Positions 45,966 to 56,460 of a DNA stretch of 64,000 nt are shown here, in pieces. Position 1 is the first letter of the stretch; each line of letters begins with the position of its first letter. This DNA comes from Corynebacterium sp. p3-SID1056 (GTDB lineage: Bacteria > Actinomycetota > Actinomycetes > Mycobacteriales > Mycobacteriaceae), in assembly GCF_025152525.1 (NCBI RefSeq), contig NZ_JALXXL010000001.1, positions 1-64,000 on the forward strand, given 5' to 3'. Below the pieces are notes generated by a model. That model did no database searches, was not told where the DNA came from, and saw only the letters and a program-made list of their open reading frames with translations. A program made the position numbers and the translations under genes.

Positions 45966-46475
45966 ATGAGCGGAACTCAGGACCATCTCCATGACACCTC
46001 CTCGGGCGAGCCCGACCCACATGTCATCGACGCGCCGCTCGATCACGACCCAGCTCCGCGCAAGCACCGCTTTCGCCGACGTTCCCGGCGGGCGCTGATT
46101 ACCGACGCCACGCGCACCCCAGAGCAAAACCGGCAGTCGCGCGAGAAGCAATACCTGTTCTGGCAGGGGATCCGCCTGCCGCTTATCGCGCTTTCGATCG
46201 GCTCGGCGATTGCCGGCAACTGGTGGTTGGCCGCAATCATCTTCGGCATTTCCATTCCCCTTCCCTGGGTCTCGGTCATGATCGCCAACGGCCAGGGCGA
46301 GGTGCGCGACAAACGCGAGCGCAACGTGTACAAACCCGCGGTTGCGCGCGAGCAGGCCCGCCAAGCCACCCTCGAGGCGCGCGCCCGCGCACAGCTGGGC
46401 AGGAGCACCTCGCAGGCGCGGCAGGTGGGCCCGACTATCATCGACGCGGACAATGACTCAAACGAGAAGGAGTAG
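45966..46475 (+). CDS. DUF3099-family membrane protein
   Basis: Unknown function. The 169-aa product has a His/Asp-rich N-terminus, a basic patch (KHRFRRRSRRALITDA) and the DUF3099 core with two TM helices (RLPLIALSIGSAIAGNWWLA, AIIFGISIPLPWVSVMIAN). A charged, helical Arg/Ala-rich C-terminus follows. Start fixed by the leaderless signal. It ends 4 bp before the methyltransferase gene, so the two form an operon. Confidence 0.87.
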   Translation: MSGTQDHLHDTSSGEPDPHVIDAPLDHDPAPRKHRFRRRSRRALITDATRTPEQNRQSREKQYLFWQGIRLPLIALSIGSAIAGNWWLAAIIFGISIPLPWVSVMIANGQGEVRDKRERNVYKPAVAREQARQATLEARARAQLGRSTSQARQVGPTIIDADNDSNEKE

Positions 46476-46479
46476 CACG

Positions 46480-48015
46480 ATGGGCGCCACCTCCGACCTT
46501 CGACAGGCTGCGCGCGAGCTTGCTGCAGCGCTGCACGACGCTGGGTGCACCGCAGACGGTATCGCTGCGCATCTGGGCCCGGCGGCTACTGCGGCGCTGT
46601 ACCGGGGTGAGCCGGGCGTGGTGCTCGAGGCATGCAGGAATTCCGGGGATTCCGAGCTTTCGCAACTTATCCGCGTGTTCTTGGTGCGTGTGCCGTCGCC
46701 ACGCGCCGAGTTGGACGCATTGCTCACTCCCGAGCTCGTGCAACTGTGCATCGACGCCGGCGTGTTCTCCTCCGCCGAGCCCGCGGGCAGCTTCGCGGTC
46801 GCGCTCGACATTCGCCCGCACGTGCTGGCGGGTGCTGAACGCTTCGTCATCTCTGACCTCGACGCCTCGATGACCGCTTACGTTCCCGGCCCCGATCACG
46901 TGCTCGGGGTTGGAGCGGCTTCGCTGTCGCTGCTGCAAGCGACGCCCACCACCCCTGTCGAGCGCGTCCTCGACCTCGGCACTGGCTCCGGCGTCCAGGC
47001 ACTGGCACAGGCAACGTGCGCCAAGCAGGTAGTTGCCACCGATGTGCACCCGCGGGCTCTCACGCTTGCCGACGCCACCTTCACCGCCAATCATGTCGAC
47101 AACGTTGAGCTGCGCGAGGGGCCGTGGTTTGCGCCGGTTGTCGGTGAGCGTTTCGACCGCATTGTGGCGAACCCGCCGTTTGTGGTGGGGCCGGCGGAAG
47201 TTGGGCACGTCTACCGCGACTCGGGCCTGGATCTCGACGGGGCGAGCGAGCTGGTCGCTCGCGAGGCCGCAAACCACCTCACAGAGGGTGGCACCGCCTG
47301 CATCCTGGGCGCGTGGGCGCACGTCCGGGGTCAGAGCTGGCGCCAGCGGGTGGCATCGTGGCTGCCCGCCCAGGGTGTGTCGGCGTGGGTGCTGCAGCGC
47401 GACGAGGTGGACCCAGGTCAATACGTGTCCACCTGGTTGCGCGACGAATCGATCGACGTCCGCTCCCCGGAAGGCATCGCGCGAACCCAGCGCTGGCTGG
47501 AGTACTTCCGTGCGCATGAGGTTGAGTCGATCGGATTCGGCTGGATCTTCTTACGCGTCATCGGCGACCGCCCGTCCGAAATTACCGCGGAGGAGCTTGC
47601 CCACCCCTTCGAGGACCCACTTGGCCCCGAGGTCGAGGAGTATTTCTTACGCGCGGCGTGGCTGCGAGATGCCGACGCGGATGCTGTACTCGACGCCACC
47701 TACATGGTGCGCCCCTCAGTTGCGCTGGAAGAGGTCAGTCTCGCCGATACCGAAACGGGCATGGGCTTTGCGGCGGAGGTCACCCGCATCACGCGCACAG
47801 AGGGACCGCGCTTTAGCCACGAGATCGACACCGCCGTGCGCTCCCTGCTTTCCGGGCTTCACCCGCACGGTTTGCCTTTGCGTGACGTGGTTGGGTTGCT
47901 CGCGGCGTCGCAAAGCATTGGCGATGTCGGCGAGCTGGAGCAGTCCGTGGTGCGCATTGTGGTCGATCTGGTGCGGCACGGCCTTGTCCTGCCCGCGGAG
48001 CTCGTGGCGGAATAG
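46480..48015 (+). CDS. Class I SAM-dependent methyltransferase (NPPF type)
   Basis: Predicted N-methyltransferase related to PrmC/RlmG-type enzymes; target unknown. The 511-aa product has an N-terminal helical domain of about 140 residues. The Rossmann methyltransferase follows, with SAM motif VLDLGTGSGVQALAQA, the acidic loop VVATDVHPRAL and the catalytic IVANPPFVVGP. The C-terminal domain of about 200 residues (RWLEYFRAHEVESIGFGWIF) is typical of an actinobacterial subfamily. GAGAAGGAG precedes the ATG. It lies between the DUF3099 gene and dtd (19 bp apart). Confidence 0.9.
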   Translation: MGATSDLRQAARELAAALHDAGCTADGIAAHLGPAATAALYRGEPGVVLEACRNSGDSELSQLIRVFLVRVPSPRAELDALLTPELVQLCIDAGVFSSAEPAGSFAVALDIRPHVLAGAERFVISDLDASMTAYVPGPDHVLGVGAASLSLLQATPTTPVERVLDLGTGSGVQALAQATCAKQVVATDVHPRALTLADATFTANHVDNVELREGPWFAPVVGERFDRIVANPPFVVGPAEVGHVYRDSGLDLDGASELVAREAANHLTEGGTACILGAWAHVRGQSWRQRVASWLPAQGVSAWVLQRDEVDPGQYVSTWLRDESIDVRSPEGIARTQRWLEYFRAHEVESIGFGWIFLRVIGDRPSEITAEELAHPFEDPLGPEVEEYFLRAAWLRDADADAVLDATYMVRPSVALEEVSLADTETGMGFAAEVTRITRTEGPRFSHEIDTAVRSLLSGLHPHGLPLRDVVGLLAASQSIGDVGELEQSVVRIVVDLVRHGLVLPAELVAE

Positions 48016-48034
48016 TGAAGAAAGGACGTAGACA

Positions 48035-48469
48035 ATGAAAGCAGTACTCACTCGAGTCACCCGTGCAAGCGTCACCGTCGATGGTGAGGTGGTCGGCGCA
48101 ATCGATTGCCCCGAAACAGGCGGAATCCTCGCGCTGGTAGGTGTGGGGCGCGAGGACGACCCCCAGGCGTGGGAGACCGTCGCGCGCAAAATTGCCGAAC
48201 TGCGCATCCTCGAGGGGGAACGCTCCGTCCACGATGCCGGCGCGCCGGTCCTGCTGGTCAGCCAGTTCACGCTGATGGGGCGCACCGCGAAGGGACGGCG
48301 TCCCTCGTGGTCTGATGCTGCACCGGGCGAGGTCGCCGAGCCGGTGATCGCGAAGATCGCGGAGGCGCTGCGCGAACGCGGGATCACCGTGGAGGAAGGG
48401 CGTTTCGGGGCGATGATGGACGTCGAAAGCGTCAACAGCGGCCCCTTCACGGTGCTCGTTGAGGCCTAA
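48035..48469 (+). CDS. dtd: D-aminoacyl-tRNA deacylase
   Basis: Removes mischarged D-amino acids (and glycine from tRNA-Ala) from tRNA. The 144-aa product shows both Dtd signatures: [17 protein letters not shown] (the SQFTL motif) and the cross-subunit Gly-Pro motif in [18 protein letters not shown] precedes the ATG. Length and motifs are standard. Confidence 0.97.
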   Translation: MKAVLTRVTRASVTVDGEVVGAIDCPETGGILALVGVGREDDPQAWETVARKIAELRILEGERSVHDAGAPVLLVSQFTLMGRTAKGRRPSWSDAAPGEVAEPVIAKIAEALRERGITVEEGRFGAMMDVESVNSGPFTVLVEA

Positions 48470-48586
48470 TGCGGGGCCGCACCGCAACAGTTCCTGCCTG
48501 CCACCCACGTTCTAGGGGTGAATCCCCTGGGGCAATCCTGTCAGTGGCGCGAATCGGCGGGGCCTTGAATAATATCTACTCAAGCC

Positions 48587-48612
48587 GGAACAATCGGGCG
48601 CGTTGCTCCGTT
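48587..48612 (+). promoter_or_regulatory. SigH/SigR-type promoter of sigB
   Basis: GGAAC (48587-48591), exactly 18 bp, then GTT (48610-48612) fits the GGAA[T/C]-N18/19-GTT consensus. It lies 64 bp before the sigB ATG, in the 207-bp gap after dtd. A TATAAG at about 48618 could be a second, SigA/SigB-type -10 box. Confidence 0.75.
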
Positions 48613-48676
48613 TGACGTATAAGACTGAACCTTTTGTGGGTTCGGATGGTTCGAAACCTCAAGGAGGCAGCTCTTC

Positions 48677-49669
48677 ATGACTCAGCCGGACCACTCTCGC
48701 GAGGCGGCAAACGAAGACAATGTGGACCGCGGAAGTCGTCGCAACCAGACGAATGACAATCCGTCGGCAGATCTCGTCCGTGTCTACCTCAACGGTATCG
48801 GCAAGACCGCGCTGTTGAACGCGGAAGAAGAAGTCGAGCTGGCGCAGAGGATTGAAGTCGGGCTCTACGCCCAACACCTCCTGGACGACCCCGAGGTGAA
48901 GCTGACACGCGCGAAGAAGCGTGACCTGAAAATTCTGGCCAAAGAAGGCCGCAAGGCACGCTCCCACCTGCTCGAGGCCAACCTGCGACTGGTGGTTTCG
49001 CTGGCCAAGCGCTACACGGGTCGCGGCATGCCGTTGCTGGACCTCATCCAGGAAGGCAACCTGGGCCTGATCCGCGCCATGGAGAAATTCGACTACGCCA
49101 AGGGCTTCAAGTTCTCCACCTACGCCACGTGGTGGATCCGCCAGGCCATTACCCGCGGGATGGCTGACCAGTCGCGCACCATCCGCCTCCCAGTGCACCT
49201 GGTCGAGCAGGTCAACAAGCTTTCCCGCATCCGCCGCGAGATGTACCAGTCGCTCGGCCGCGAGCCCACCAACGACGAGTTGTCGGAGGAATCCGGCATC
49301 GAAGAGTCGAAGATCGAAATGCTGCTGCGCCAATCGCGTGACCCGGTGAGTCTCGATATGCCTGTCGGCGCTGACGAGGAAGCCCCGTTGGGCGATTTCA
49401 TCGAGGACGCGGAGGCCACCGACGCGGAAGACGCGGTGGTTTCTACGCTGCGCCACGACGATATCCAGGACATCATCAACGGACTCGAGGAGCGCGAGCA
49501 GGACGTGATCCGGATGCGCTACGGTTTGACCGATGGCGTGCCACGCACGCTGGATCAGATCGGGCGCCAATTTGGCCTCTCGCGCGAGCGCGTACGCCAG
49601 ATTGAGCGCGAAGTGATGGCGAAGCTGCGCGTCGGCGACCGCGCCGAGCGCCTGCGCGATTACGCCTAA
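48677..49669 (+). CDS. sigB: Non-essential primary-like sigma factor SigB
   Basis: Group 2 sigma factor for general stress and transition-phase transcription. The 330-aa product has region 1.2 ([20 protein letters not shown]), 2.1-2.4 ([37 protein letters not shown]) and 4.2 with [20 protein letters not shown], closely similar to SigA, but it lacks SigA's basic/acidic N-terminus. AAGGAGG precedes the ATG. dtxR follows after 16 bp, an arrangement conserved in corynebacteria. Confidence 0.97.
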   Translation: MTQPDHSREAANEDNVDRGSRRNQTNDNPSADLVRVYLNGIGKTALLNAEEEVELAQRIEVGLYAQHLLDDPEVKLTRAKKRDLKILAKEGRKARSHLLEANLRLVVSLAKRYTGRGMPLLDLIQEGNLGLIRAMEKFDYAKGFKFSTYATWWIRQAITRGMADQSRTIRLPVHLVEQVNKLSRIRREMYQSLGREPTNDELSEESGIEESKIEMLLRQSRDPVSLDMPVGADEEAPLGDFIEDAEATDAEDAVVSTLRHDDIQDIINGLEEREQDVIRMRYGLTDGVPRTLDQIGRQFGLSRERVRQIEREVMAKLRVGDRAERLRDYA

Positions 49670-49685
49670 TACAAGGGGAGAACAC

Positions 49686-50375
49686 ATGCGTGATTTGGTC
49701 GACACGACCGAAATGTATCTGCGTACGGTCTACGAGCTCGAAGAGGAAGGCATCACGCCATTGCGCGCCCGCATCGCCGAGCGCCTCGAGCAGTCGGGTC
49801 CCACGGTGTCGCAGACCGTAGCGCGAATCGAGCGCGATGGCTTCCTCGTTGTACAGCCGGACCGCTCGCTGACCCTCACACCGGCCGGGCGCGAGCGCGC
49901 GACTGCGGTGATGCGCAAGCACCGACTCGCCGAGCTTTTGCTTACCGACGTCCTGCAGCTCGATCCTTCCCACGTCCACGACGAGGCCTGCCGCTGGGAG
50001 CACGTCATGAGCGAGGAGGTCGAGCGACGCGTCGTCGCTGTGCTGGACAATCCCACCCGCTCCCCTTTCGGCAATCCTATTCCTGCCTTGGAAAAGCTGG
50101 GAGCGACCCCGAGCTCGGAAACCGCATACGGTAAGCGCGCCGCCGACCTTGAGCTTGCCGAGCCCACGCAGGCGGTCGTGGTGCAGATCAGCGAGATTCT
50201 CCAGCAGCTATCCGCCACCGTCTCGCCCGCGCTCGATGTCGCCCGCCTCGTCGGCGACACGGTGACGCTTGAGCGGGAAGAAGACGAATCACTGACGCTC
50301 ACCACCTCGCAGGGCGAGGCGTTCACGCTGAGCCCTGAACTCTCGCACGCCCTGCGAGTGCGTGTGAGTGAATAG
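49686..50375 (+). CDS. dtxR: Iron-dependent repressor DtxR
   Basis: Fe2+-dependent repressor controlling iron uptake and, in pathogenic relatives, diphtheria toxin. The 229-aa product keeps every metal ligand of the C. diphtheriae protein at the same number: M10, C102, E105 and H106 of the primary site, and H79, E83 and H98 of the ancillary site. The N-terminal winged helix has [20 protein letters not shown], and the C-terminal SH3-like domain is present. AAGGGGAG precedes the ATG. No clear DtxR operator was spotted in the window's iron- or copper-related gene control regions. Confidence 0.98.
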   Translation: MRDLVDTTEMYLRTVYELEEEGITPLRARIAERLEQSGPTVSQTVARIERDGFLVVQPDRSLTLTPAGRERATAVMRKHRLAELLLTDVLQLDPSHVHDEACRWEHVMSEEVERRVVAVLDNPTRSPFGNPIPALEKLGATPSSETAYGKRAADLELAEPTQAVVVQISEILQQLSATVSPALDVARLVGDTVTLEREEDESLTLTTSQGEAFTLSPELSHALRVRVSE

Positions 50376-50404
50376 TCCACACCGGGAAGAGAGAGTTCAC
50401 GTTC

Positions 50405-51370
50405 ATGAAGCTTGTTGTCACCGGCGGTGCCGGCTACGTCGGCAGCGTGTGCGCCGCCGTGCTCGTTGAGTCCGGCCACGACGTGATCGTGGTCGACGAC
50501 TTCAGTACCGGTAACCGCAGCGCGGTGCCCGCCGGTGCCACGCTCGTGGAGGGCCGCATCAACGACGTCATTGACGAGGTGCTCAAGCCGGGCGATATCG
50601 ACGGCGTGCTGCACTTCGCCGCCCGCTCGCTCGTTGGCGAATCCGTGGAGGTGCCGGACGAGTACTGGCGCGACAACTTTGAGGTCACCCTGTTCCTCCT
50701 CAACGCGATGCGCCGCCACGGCGTGCGTTCGCTCGTCTTCTCCTCCACCGCAGCAACGTATGGCGAGCCAGACACTGTCCCGATTACCGAGGACGCGGCA
50801 ACCCGCCCAACGAACCCGTACGGGGCAACTAAGCTCGCCATCGACTACGCAATTTCCTCCTACTGCCAGGCCTACGGCATCGGCGCGACGAGCCTTCGCT
50901 ACTTCAACGTCGCTGGCGCGTACGGCAACTATGGCGAGCTACACCGCACCGAAACACACCTGATCCCCATCGTCCTGCAGGTCGCACTCGGCCAGCGCGA
51001 CGCGATCAAAATGTTCGGCGACGACTGGCCCACCGCCGACGGCACCTGCGTGCGCGACTACATTCACGTCCGCGACCTCGCCGACGCCCACGTGCTCGCG
51101 CTGAACGCGAACACGCCCGGCACCCACTCCATCTACAACCTCGGCTCCGGCGACGGCTACTCCGTGCGCCAGGTCGTTGAGATGTGCCGGGAGGTCACCG
51201 GCCACGCCATCCCCGCAGAGGTGGCTCCCCGCCGCGCCGGCGACCCGGCGGTGCTCATCGCGTCCTCTGAGAAAATCAAACGCGAGTTGGGGTGGAACCC
51301 GACGCGGACAGATCTGCGCCGTATCGTCGAAGACGCCTGGGCGTTTACCACTTCCCACAACGAGCGCTAA
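50405..51370 (+). CDS. galE: UDP-glucose 4-epimerase
   Basis: Interconverts UDP-glucose and UDP-galactose, supplying galactose for arabinogalactan. The 321-aa SDR protein has the NAD-binding loop [10 protein letters not shown], the catalytic YxxxK in [20 protein letters not shown] and the substrate segment [14 protein letters not shown]. It follows dtxR, as in other corynebacteria. Its stop codon overlaps the stop of the converging DUF4192 gene by 2 bases. Confidence 0.95.
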   Translation: MKLVVTGGAGYVGSVCAAVLVESGHDVIVVDDFSTGNRSAVPAGATLVEGRINDVIDEVLKPGDIDGVLHFAARSLVGESVEVPDEYWRDNFEVTLFLLNAMRRHGVRSLVFSSTAATYGEPDTVPITEDAATRPTNPYGATKLAIDYAISSYCQAYGIGATSLRYFNVAGAYGNYGELHRTETHLIPIVLQVALGQRDAIKMFGDDWPTADGTCVRDYIHVRDLADAHVLALNANTPGTHSIYNLGSGDGYSVRQVVEMCREVTGHAIPAEVAPRRAGDPAVLIASSEKIKRELGWNPTRTDLRRIVEDAWAFTTSHNER

Positions 51371-52536
51371 GCCGCGCAGTTATCTTCAAGTTCCTCCCAG
51401 AGCAGACGGCAGCCCGCGACAGCAGTATCGAGCATGCCCTCCCACTCGCCGATCGCCATGAGCTGGCGCTGTATCGCGGACAGCGAGTGCCCGGGGACCT
51501 CGTCTTGCGCGGCGCGCAGCGCAGCGAACGCCCAGGGCTCCAGCCCGCTTTCTACTGCGGCGATCGCCCACAGGCTCAAGGCATTCGCGCGGATCACGCC
51601 GGTGAAGTTGCGGGCGATACTCAACAAGAGCCGGGCCGCGGTTTCTGGATTTTCCACGATGTCCACGATAAGGCTGTCGCGCAGGTGACTGTGTGACAAC
51701 AGCGCCGCGAGGAGCTGTACGTCCTCATCGCTTGCGAAGCAGTCTGCGAGCGTGACCGGTTTGGCGCCGGTGCCTGCGGGGAACGCCCCGGCCTGCTCCG
51801 CGCTACCTCCCCGATGCGGGTTCAGCATCTCGCAACCACGCTCAGCCGCGTCGAAGAGCGCATCTGGGCGGGTGAAGCGGTGCTCGGTGAGTTCACGCCC
51901 CTGGGCATACGCCGCTTCGTAGAGTGCTTCGCAACGCCTCGTGTCCGCTGCCGATGCCGACTCGAAATGCAGCGCGATCTCTTCGCGGTTGAGTTCCGGG
52001 AGCAGCCCGTTTTGCAAGAGTCCACGCATCGTCGGCGCACCGACGACGGAGGGGACGGTACCGGTGTAGTACTCCGGCGGGGCGTCCGGCTCGATGGTGT
52101 TGGTGTTGGCCGCGGAGGCGCCGGCGGCGTCGAAAAGCAGGGTGTACGGCGTGCCCGAAGCGATCTCCGAGACGTGCCAGCACGCGGCGATACCGGGGAC
52201 GCGCTCGCTGCCCGAATGCTCGAGGAAGTAGGCGGCCTCGAGCGCGAGGCGAGAGTTGGGGATCCTGGTGACGATGATGGCCAGATGGATGTCTTGACCG
52301 GCGAGCTCGAGGGCGCGCAGCGCGTACTCGAGCTGCTCGCCGCTGCCGAGGTCTGCGCGGACGATCGGCCCGAGAGCGAACGCGGAAGGGTCCGGTCCGC
52401 TGCGCTCCAGGCCGATAAGCACGAGCGATTCTTGCGGGTAGAAGCCCAAGGCGCCGGGAACGCATGCGATGAGCTCGCCGGGGCCGTAGGAACGGTCATT
52501 GATGGGACGGTGTGCGTTGGTATGTGATTCAGTCAT
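51367..52536 (-). CDS. DUF4192-family protein
   Basis: Unknown function, actinobacteria-specific. The 389-aa product opens with the family's hallmark segment [20 protein letters not shown] followed by [10 protein letters not shown]. It then has mixed alpha/beta sequence and a helical C-terminal half ([20 protein letters not shown]). No signal peptide or TM segment is visible. The ATG has no obvious ribosome site. It converges on galE with an overlap of 4 bp between coding regions. Confidence 0.85.
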   Translation of the reverse strand: MTESHTNAHRPINDRSYGPGELIACVPGALGFYPQESLVLIGLERSGPDPSAFALGPIVRADLGSGEQLEYALRALELAGQDIHLAIIVTRIPNSRLALEAAYFLEHSGSERVPGIAACWHVSEIASGTPYTLLFDAAGASAANTNTIEPDAPPEYYTGTVPSVVGAPTMRGLLQNGLLPELNREEIALHFESASAADTRRCEALYEAAYAQGRELTEHRFTRPDALFDAAERGCEMLNPHRGGSAEQAGAFPAGTGAKPVTLADCFASDEDVQLLAALLSHSHLRDSLIVDIVENPETAARLLLSIARNFTGVIRANALSLWAIAAVESGLEPWAFAALRAAQDEVPGHSLSAIQRQLMAIGEWEGMLDTAVAGCRLLWEELEDNCAA

Positions 52537-52788
52537 GCATTATTGGACGCAGAAACTGCCGTGCCGGTTCCCTCGGCGTGCGAATTCGTCATAAAGCAGT
52601 CTCCAGGCGCTAAACTTGTTGCCACTTCTGCGCGGCCGGGTTTCCCCAGGCGTACACAGCCTTGGGCGCAGCCCTGGAATAGGCGGACCCGCGGGGCTGT
52701 TGTGGTAACTAATACGAACACTGTTACGAAGTAGCTGTCACGCAAGCCGGGGACGCTCGCGCATGACACGAGTTAGAGGAGGAAGCAC
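52537..52788 (+). other. Divergent intergenic region DUF4192 / PAC2
   Basis: No gene is credible in these 252 bp. A TAACTAATAC tract followed by an inverted repeat GTAAC...GTTAC (around 52708-52730) marks the probable PAC2 promoter region. Confidence 0.4.
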
Positions 52789-53835
52789 ATGTCTGACACG
52801 TCTCGCATGTACGAACTTGAATACCCGTCGCCCTCGGTCGGCGGCAACGATGCCTCCGGCCCGGCGTTGATTATTGCGATGCAGGGCTACGCCGACGCCG
52901 GCCACGCCGTGGAGGGCGCAGCCGAGCACCTCAAGGCGGCGCTGGAGTCCCGCACGCTGGCGACGTTTAGCAACGACGAGCTTGTTGATTACCGCTCGCG
53001 GCGCCCCGCGGTGACCATTTCGCAGCACGAGATCACAGATATCGATGACTTGCAGCTGGATCTGCGCGTCTTACGCGATACGGCGGGGACGTCTTTCCTC
53101 CTACTGTCTGGGCCGGAGCCTGACCTGAAGTGGGAGGCGTTTAGCAAGGCGGTGGGCGATCTTGTGCAGCGCTTCGACGTCTCGAAGACGATTTGCCTCT
53201 ACGCTGCGCCAATGGGCGCGCCGCACACCCGCCCCCTGGTGGTCTCCGCGCACGGCAACAACGCCGAGCTCGTGGGCCGCATGTACACCTTCGACGGGAT
53301 GGTCACCGTGCCTGGCGCGGCCTCCATCCTCATTGAACGCGAGCTGCACAAGCGCGGTAAGCCGGTGGCGGGCTTCACGGCGCACGTGCCGCACTACGTT
53401 GCCTCTTCGCCCTACCCGCACGCCACGTTCCAGCTGTTGCAGTCCATCGAGGACGCGACGAAGCTGCAGTTCCCACTGCGTGCCATCGAAAGCGATATCA
53501 GCCGGGTAACCAAGCAGCTCACCGAGCAGATGGAGGGCTCAGCTGAGATTGCGCACGTGGTGCACGCCCTGGAGGAGCACTACGACAAGGAGATGAGCGA
53601 GTACCGCGAGCGCCACCCGCAGGCGATGATGCCGGGCGAGGCGCAGGTGCCCAGCGGTGAGGAAATCAGCGAGGCGTTTGAGAACTACCTCACCGCCATC
53701 GAGGACCGCGACCGCGTGCTGGGCCAGGACGAGCAGCAGCTGAGCCTGCCTTTCGGCGACGATGAGAACAATCTGCTCATGGAGCACTTCCTCATCGACC
53801 CGGACGATCAGGACCCGCCGGCGGACGAGGAGTAG
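52789..53835 (+). CDS. PAC2-family protein
   Basis: Member of the PAC2 family, related to proteasome-assembly chaperones; its role in bacteria is unclear. The 348-aa product shows GPALIIAMQGYADAGHAVEG, FSNDELVDYRSRRPAVTI and PHTRPLVVSAHGNNAELVG, then VPHYVASSPYPHATFQLLQS. An acidic C-terminal tail closes it. A strong AGAGGAGGAAG ribosome site precedes the ATG. The HelY-type helicase gene follows after 28 bp. Confidence 0.9.
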   Translation: MSDTSRMYELEYPSPSVGGNDASGPALIIAMQGYADAGHAVEGAAEHLKAALESRTLATFSNDELVDYRSRRPAVTISQHEITDIDDLQLDLRVLRDTAGTSFLLLSGPEPDLKWEAFSKAVGDLVQRFDVSKTICLYAAPMGAPHTRPLVVSAHGNNAELVGRMYTFDGMVTVPGAASILIERELHKRGKPVAGFTAHVPHYVASSPYPHATFQLLQSIEDATKLQFPLRAIESDISRVTKQLTEQMEGSAEIAHVVHALEEHYDKEMSEYRERHPQAMMPGEAQVPSGEEISEAFENYLTAIEDRDRVLGQDEQQLSLPFGDDENNLLMEHFLIDPDDQDPPADEE

Positions 53836-53850
53836 CCCGAATCGCTCGAC

Positions 53851-53856
53851 TACGGT
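53851..53856 (+). promoter_or_regulatory. -10 box of the HelY-type helicase gene (leaderless)
   Basis: TACGGT ends 7 nt before GTG 53864, with no ribosome site; same box and spacing as at aftC. Confidence 0.65.
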
Positions 53857-53863
53857 GGGTGGC

Positions 53864-56407
53864 GTGACTTTATCTGACATGCTCGCCGATCTCACCGATG
53901 TGCCCGCCCCGCTTATCGACGAAGCGGTGTGGGATTCCTTCACCGCCTGGACTGCATCCCGCGGGATCTCGCTATACCCCGCGCAGGAGGAAGCCTCGCT
54001 GGCACTGTTGGCGGGAGACAACGTCATTCTGGCTACCCCAACGGGCTCCGGAAAGTCGATGGTGGCCAACGCGGCCCACTTCATCGCGCTGGCGCGGGGG
54101 CAGCGCACCTTCTACACCGCGCCAATTAAGGCGTTGGTGAGCGAAAAGTTCTTCTCCCTGTGCGAGATTTTCGGGGCGGAAAACGTCGGCATGATGACCG
54201 GCGACGCGACCGTCAACGGTTCCGCCCCGATCATCGCAGCCACTGCCGAGATCGTGGCCAACATTGCGCTGCGCGAGGGCGCGAACGCGCGGATCGACCA
54301 GGTGGTGATGGACGAGTTCCACTACTACTCCGAGCCGGACCGCGGGTGGGCGTGGCAAGTACCGCTGCTCGAGCTGCCAAAGGCGCAGTTTTTGCTCATG
54401 TCGGCGACTCTCGGCGACACGGCGTGGCTGGAAAAAGACCTCACCGAACGCACAGGCCGCGAAACCACCTACGTGGGTGGCTCGCAGCGGCCGGTCCCGC
54501 TCGATTTCCACTACGTGTTCACTCCGATCCACGAGACGATCGAGCAGCTGCTTGCCGACGGCAAAGCCCCCATCTACGTCGTCCACTTCTCGCAGCGCGA
54601 GGCCACCGAGCGTGCGCAAGCGCTGACCAGTATGAAGATCATTACCGATGAGGAGAAGCAACGCATCGCCGCCGAGATCGGCGATTTCCGCTTCACCACC
54701 ACCTTCGGCAAGACGCTGTCGAAACTGGTGCGCCGCGGCATCGGCATCCACCACGCAGGCATGCTGCCGAAGTACCGCCGCTTGGTCGAGCGTCTTTCGC
54801 AAACCGGCCTGCTGAAGGTCATTTGCGGCACCGACACGCTGGGCGTGGGTATCAACGTGCCCATCCGCACCGTGGTGATGACTGGTTTGGCTAAGTACGA
54901 CGGCACGCGCCAGCGCGTCTTGAAATCGCGCGAATTCCACCAGATCGCGGGACGGGCAGGCCGCGCCGGCTTTGACACCGAAGGCACCGTCGTCGTCCAG
55001 GCCCCCGAACACGAGATTGAAAACGTCAAGTTGCGTCGCAAGGCCGGCGACGACCCGAAGAAGCGCAAGAAGCTGCGCAAGAAAGCCGCCCGCGAGGGCG
55101 AGGTCTCGTGGTCCGAGAACACGTTTAACCGGCTCACGACTGCGGAGCCGGAGGAGCTGACGAGCCAGTTTTCCGTGTCCAACTCAATGCTGCTCAACGT
55201 CGTGGCCCGCCCGGGCGACGGCTACGAGCACATGCGCCACCTTTTGCGCACCAACCACGACACCCGCGCGAAGCAGAACCGCGACATCCTCACCGCCGTG
55301 GACCTTTTCCGCGGCCTGATCAACGCGGGCGTGGTCGAGCGCACCCCGGACTCGCCGGCATACCGCCCCTACACCCTGACCACGGAGCTGGACCGCGACT
55401 TCGCGCTCAACCAGCCACTGTCCCCCTTCGCACTTGCCTTTTTAACCATCCTCGACCCAGAGTCGGACACCTACGCCCTCGACGTGATTTCCACCTTCGA
55501 GGCCATCCTGGACGATCCGCGTCAGCTGCTCCAGGCCCAGCAATCCGCGGCCCGCGGCGAGGAGATCGCGGCGCTGAAGGCCGACGGGGTCGACTACACC
55601 GAGAGAATGGCGCTCATCGAGGACGTCACCTACCCCAAACCACTGGCCGAGGAACTCGACGAAGCCTTTGACACCTTCTGCCAGGGCAACCCCTGGGCCA
55701 AGGAGTTCGAGCTTTCGCCGAAGTCCGTGGTGCGCGACATGATCGAGCACGCCATGACCTTCTCCGACCTCATCGCCACCTACGGGCTCGCGCGCAGCGA
55801 GGGCGTGGTGCTGCGCTACCTCACCGACGCCTGGCGCACCCTGTCACACTCGGTACCCGAGGCGCACTTGACCGAGGAGCTCGAGGACATCATTGTCTGG
55901 CTTGGCGAGCTCATCCGCCAAGTGGATTCTTCGCTTATCGACGAGTGGGCCCACATGGCCGACGAAGACTCCCCCATCGACCAGGCCACCTTGGACCGGG
56001 AGCTCGCCTTCGGCGTCGAGGACCCCAACGCGCTTACCGCTAATCGACGCGCGTTTACCATCATGGTGCGCAACTACTTCTTCCGCCTCGCCCAGCTTTT
56101 CGCCTACGAAGAGGAAGAGAAGCTCGAGGAGATGTTTGCCTACCTCGAACCCGACGAACGCCCAGACTTCCCCGCCGGCATGGACGACTACTTCGACGAG
56201 TACGACGATGTGGATACCGGGCCACACGCGCGCGGCCCAGAGTACTTCCGACTCGGCGAGACCACCGGGAGGCAGTGGCACGTCACCCAGATTCTCAAGG
56301 ATCCGGAGGGCGACAACGCCTTCCAATTCCACGGTGTCGTGGACCTTGATGCCTCCGATGCGGCGGGTGAGGTAAGGCTTGCACGTCTGGAACTCCGGGC
56401 GGATTAG
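53864..56407 (+). CDS. Ski2/Mtr4-like DEAD-box helicase (HelY type)
   Basis: Predicted ATP-dependent RNA helicase. The 847-aa product has Walker A ATPTGSGKSMVAN, motif Ia FYTAPIKALVSEKFF, motif II VVMDEFHYYSEPDRGWAW, motif III LLMSATLGD, motif IV-V FGKTLSKLVRRGIGIHHAG and motif VI HQIAGRAGRAGFDTEG. A winged-helix/helical C-terminal region follows. Unlike eukaryotic Mtr4 it lacks a large KOW arch; KKRKKLRKKAAREGEVSW may be a short basic insert. The frame is open into the PAC2 gene, but GTG 53864 with its TACGGT box is favoured. Confidence 0.92.
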   Translation: MTLSDMLADLTDVPAPLIDEAVWDSFTAWTASRGISLYPAQEEASLALLAGDNVILATPTGSGKSMVANAAHFIALARGQRTFYTAPIKALVSEKFFSLCEIFGAENVGMMTGDATVNGSAPIIAATAEIVANIALREGANARIDQVVMDEFHYYSEPDRGWAWQVPLLELPKAQFLLMSATLGDTAWLEKDLTERTGRETTYVGGSQRPVPLDFHYVFTPIHETIEQLLADGKAPIYVVHFSQREATERAQALTSMKIITDEEKQRIAAEIGDFRFTTTFGKTLSKLVRRGIGIHHAGMLPKYRRLVERLSQTGLLKVICGTDTLGVGINVPIRTVVMTGLAKYDGTRQRVLKSREFHQIAGRAGRAGFDTEGTVVVQAPEHEIENVKLRRKAGDDPKKRKKLRKKAAREGEVSWSENTFNRLTTAEPEELTSQFSVSNSMLLNVVARPGDGYEHMRHLLRTNHDTRAKQNRDILTAVDLFRGLINAGVVERTPDSPAYRPYTLTTELDRDFALNQPLSPFALAFLTILDPESDTYALDVISTFEAILDDPRQLLQAQQSAARGEEIAALKADGVDYTERMALIEDVTYPKPLAEELDEAFDTFCQGNPWAKEFELSPKSVVRDMIEHAMTFSDLIATYGLARSEGVVLRYLTDAWRTLSHSVPEAHLTEELEDIIVWLGELIRQVDSSLIDEWAHMADEDSPIDQATLDRELAFGVEDPNALTANRRAFTIMVRNYFFRLAQLFAYEEEEKLEEMFAYLEPDERPDFPAGMDDYFDEYDDVDTGPHARGPEYFRLGETTGRQWHVTQILKDPEGDNAFQFHGVVDLDASDAAGEVRLARLELRAD

Positions 56408-56423
56408 CCCGTTTGGGGGTAGT

Positions 56424-56446
56424 GGGGCGTCGAAAAGCATGCCCCA
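56424..56446. terminator. Small hairpin downstream of the helicase gene
   Basis: GGGGC and GCCCC pair around GTCGAAAAGCAT shortly after the helicase stop. The 5-bp stem is short and T-poor on the plus strand, so termination is only possible. Confidence 0.35.
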
Positions 56447-56460
56447 TATCTGTGTATAGA

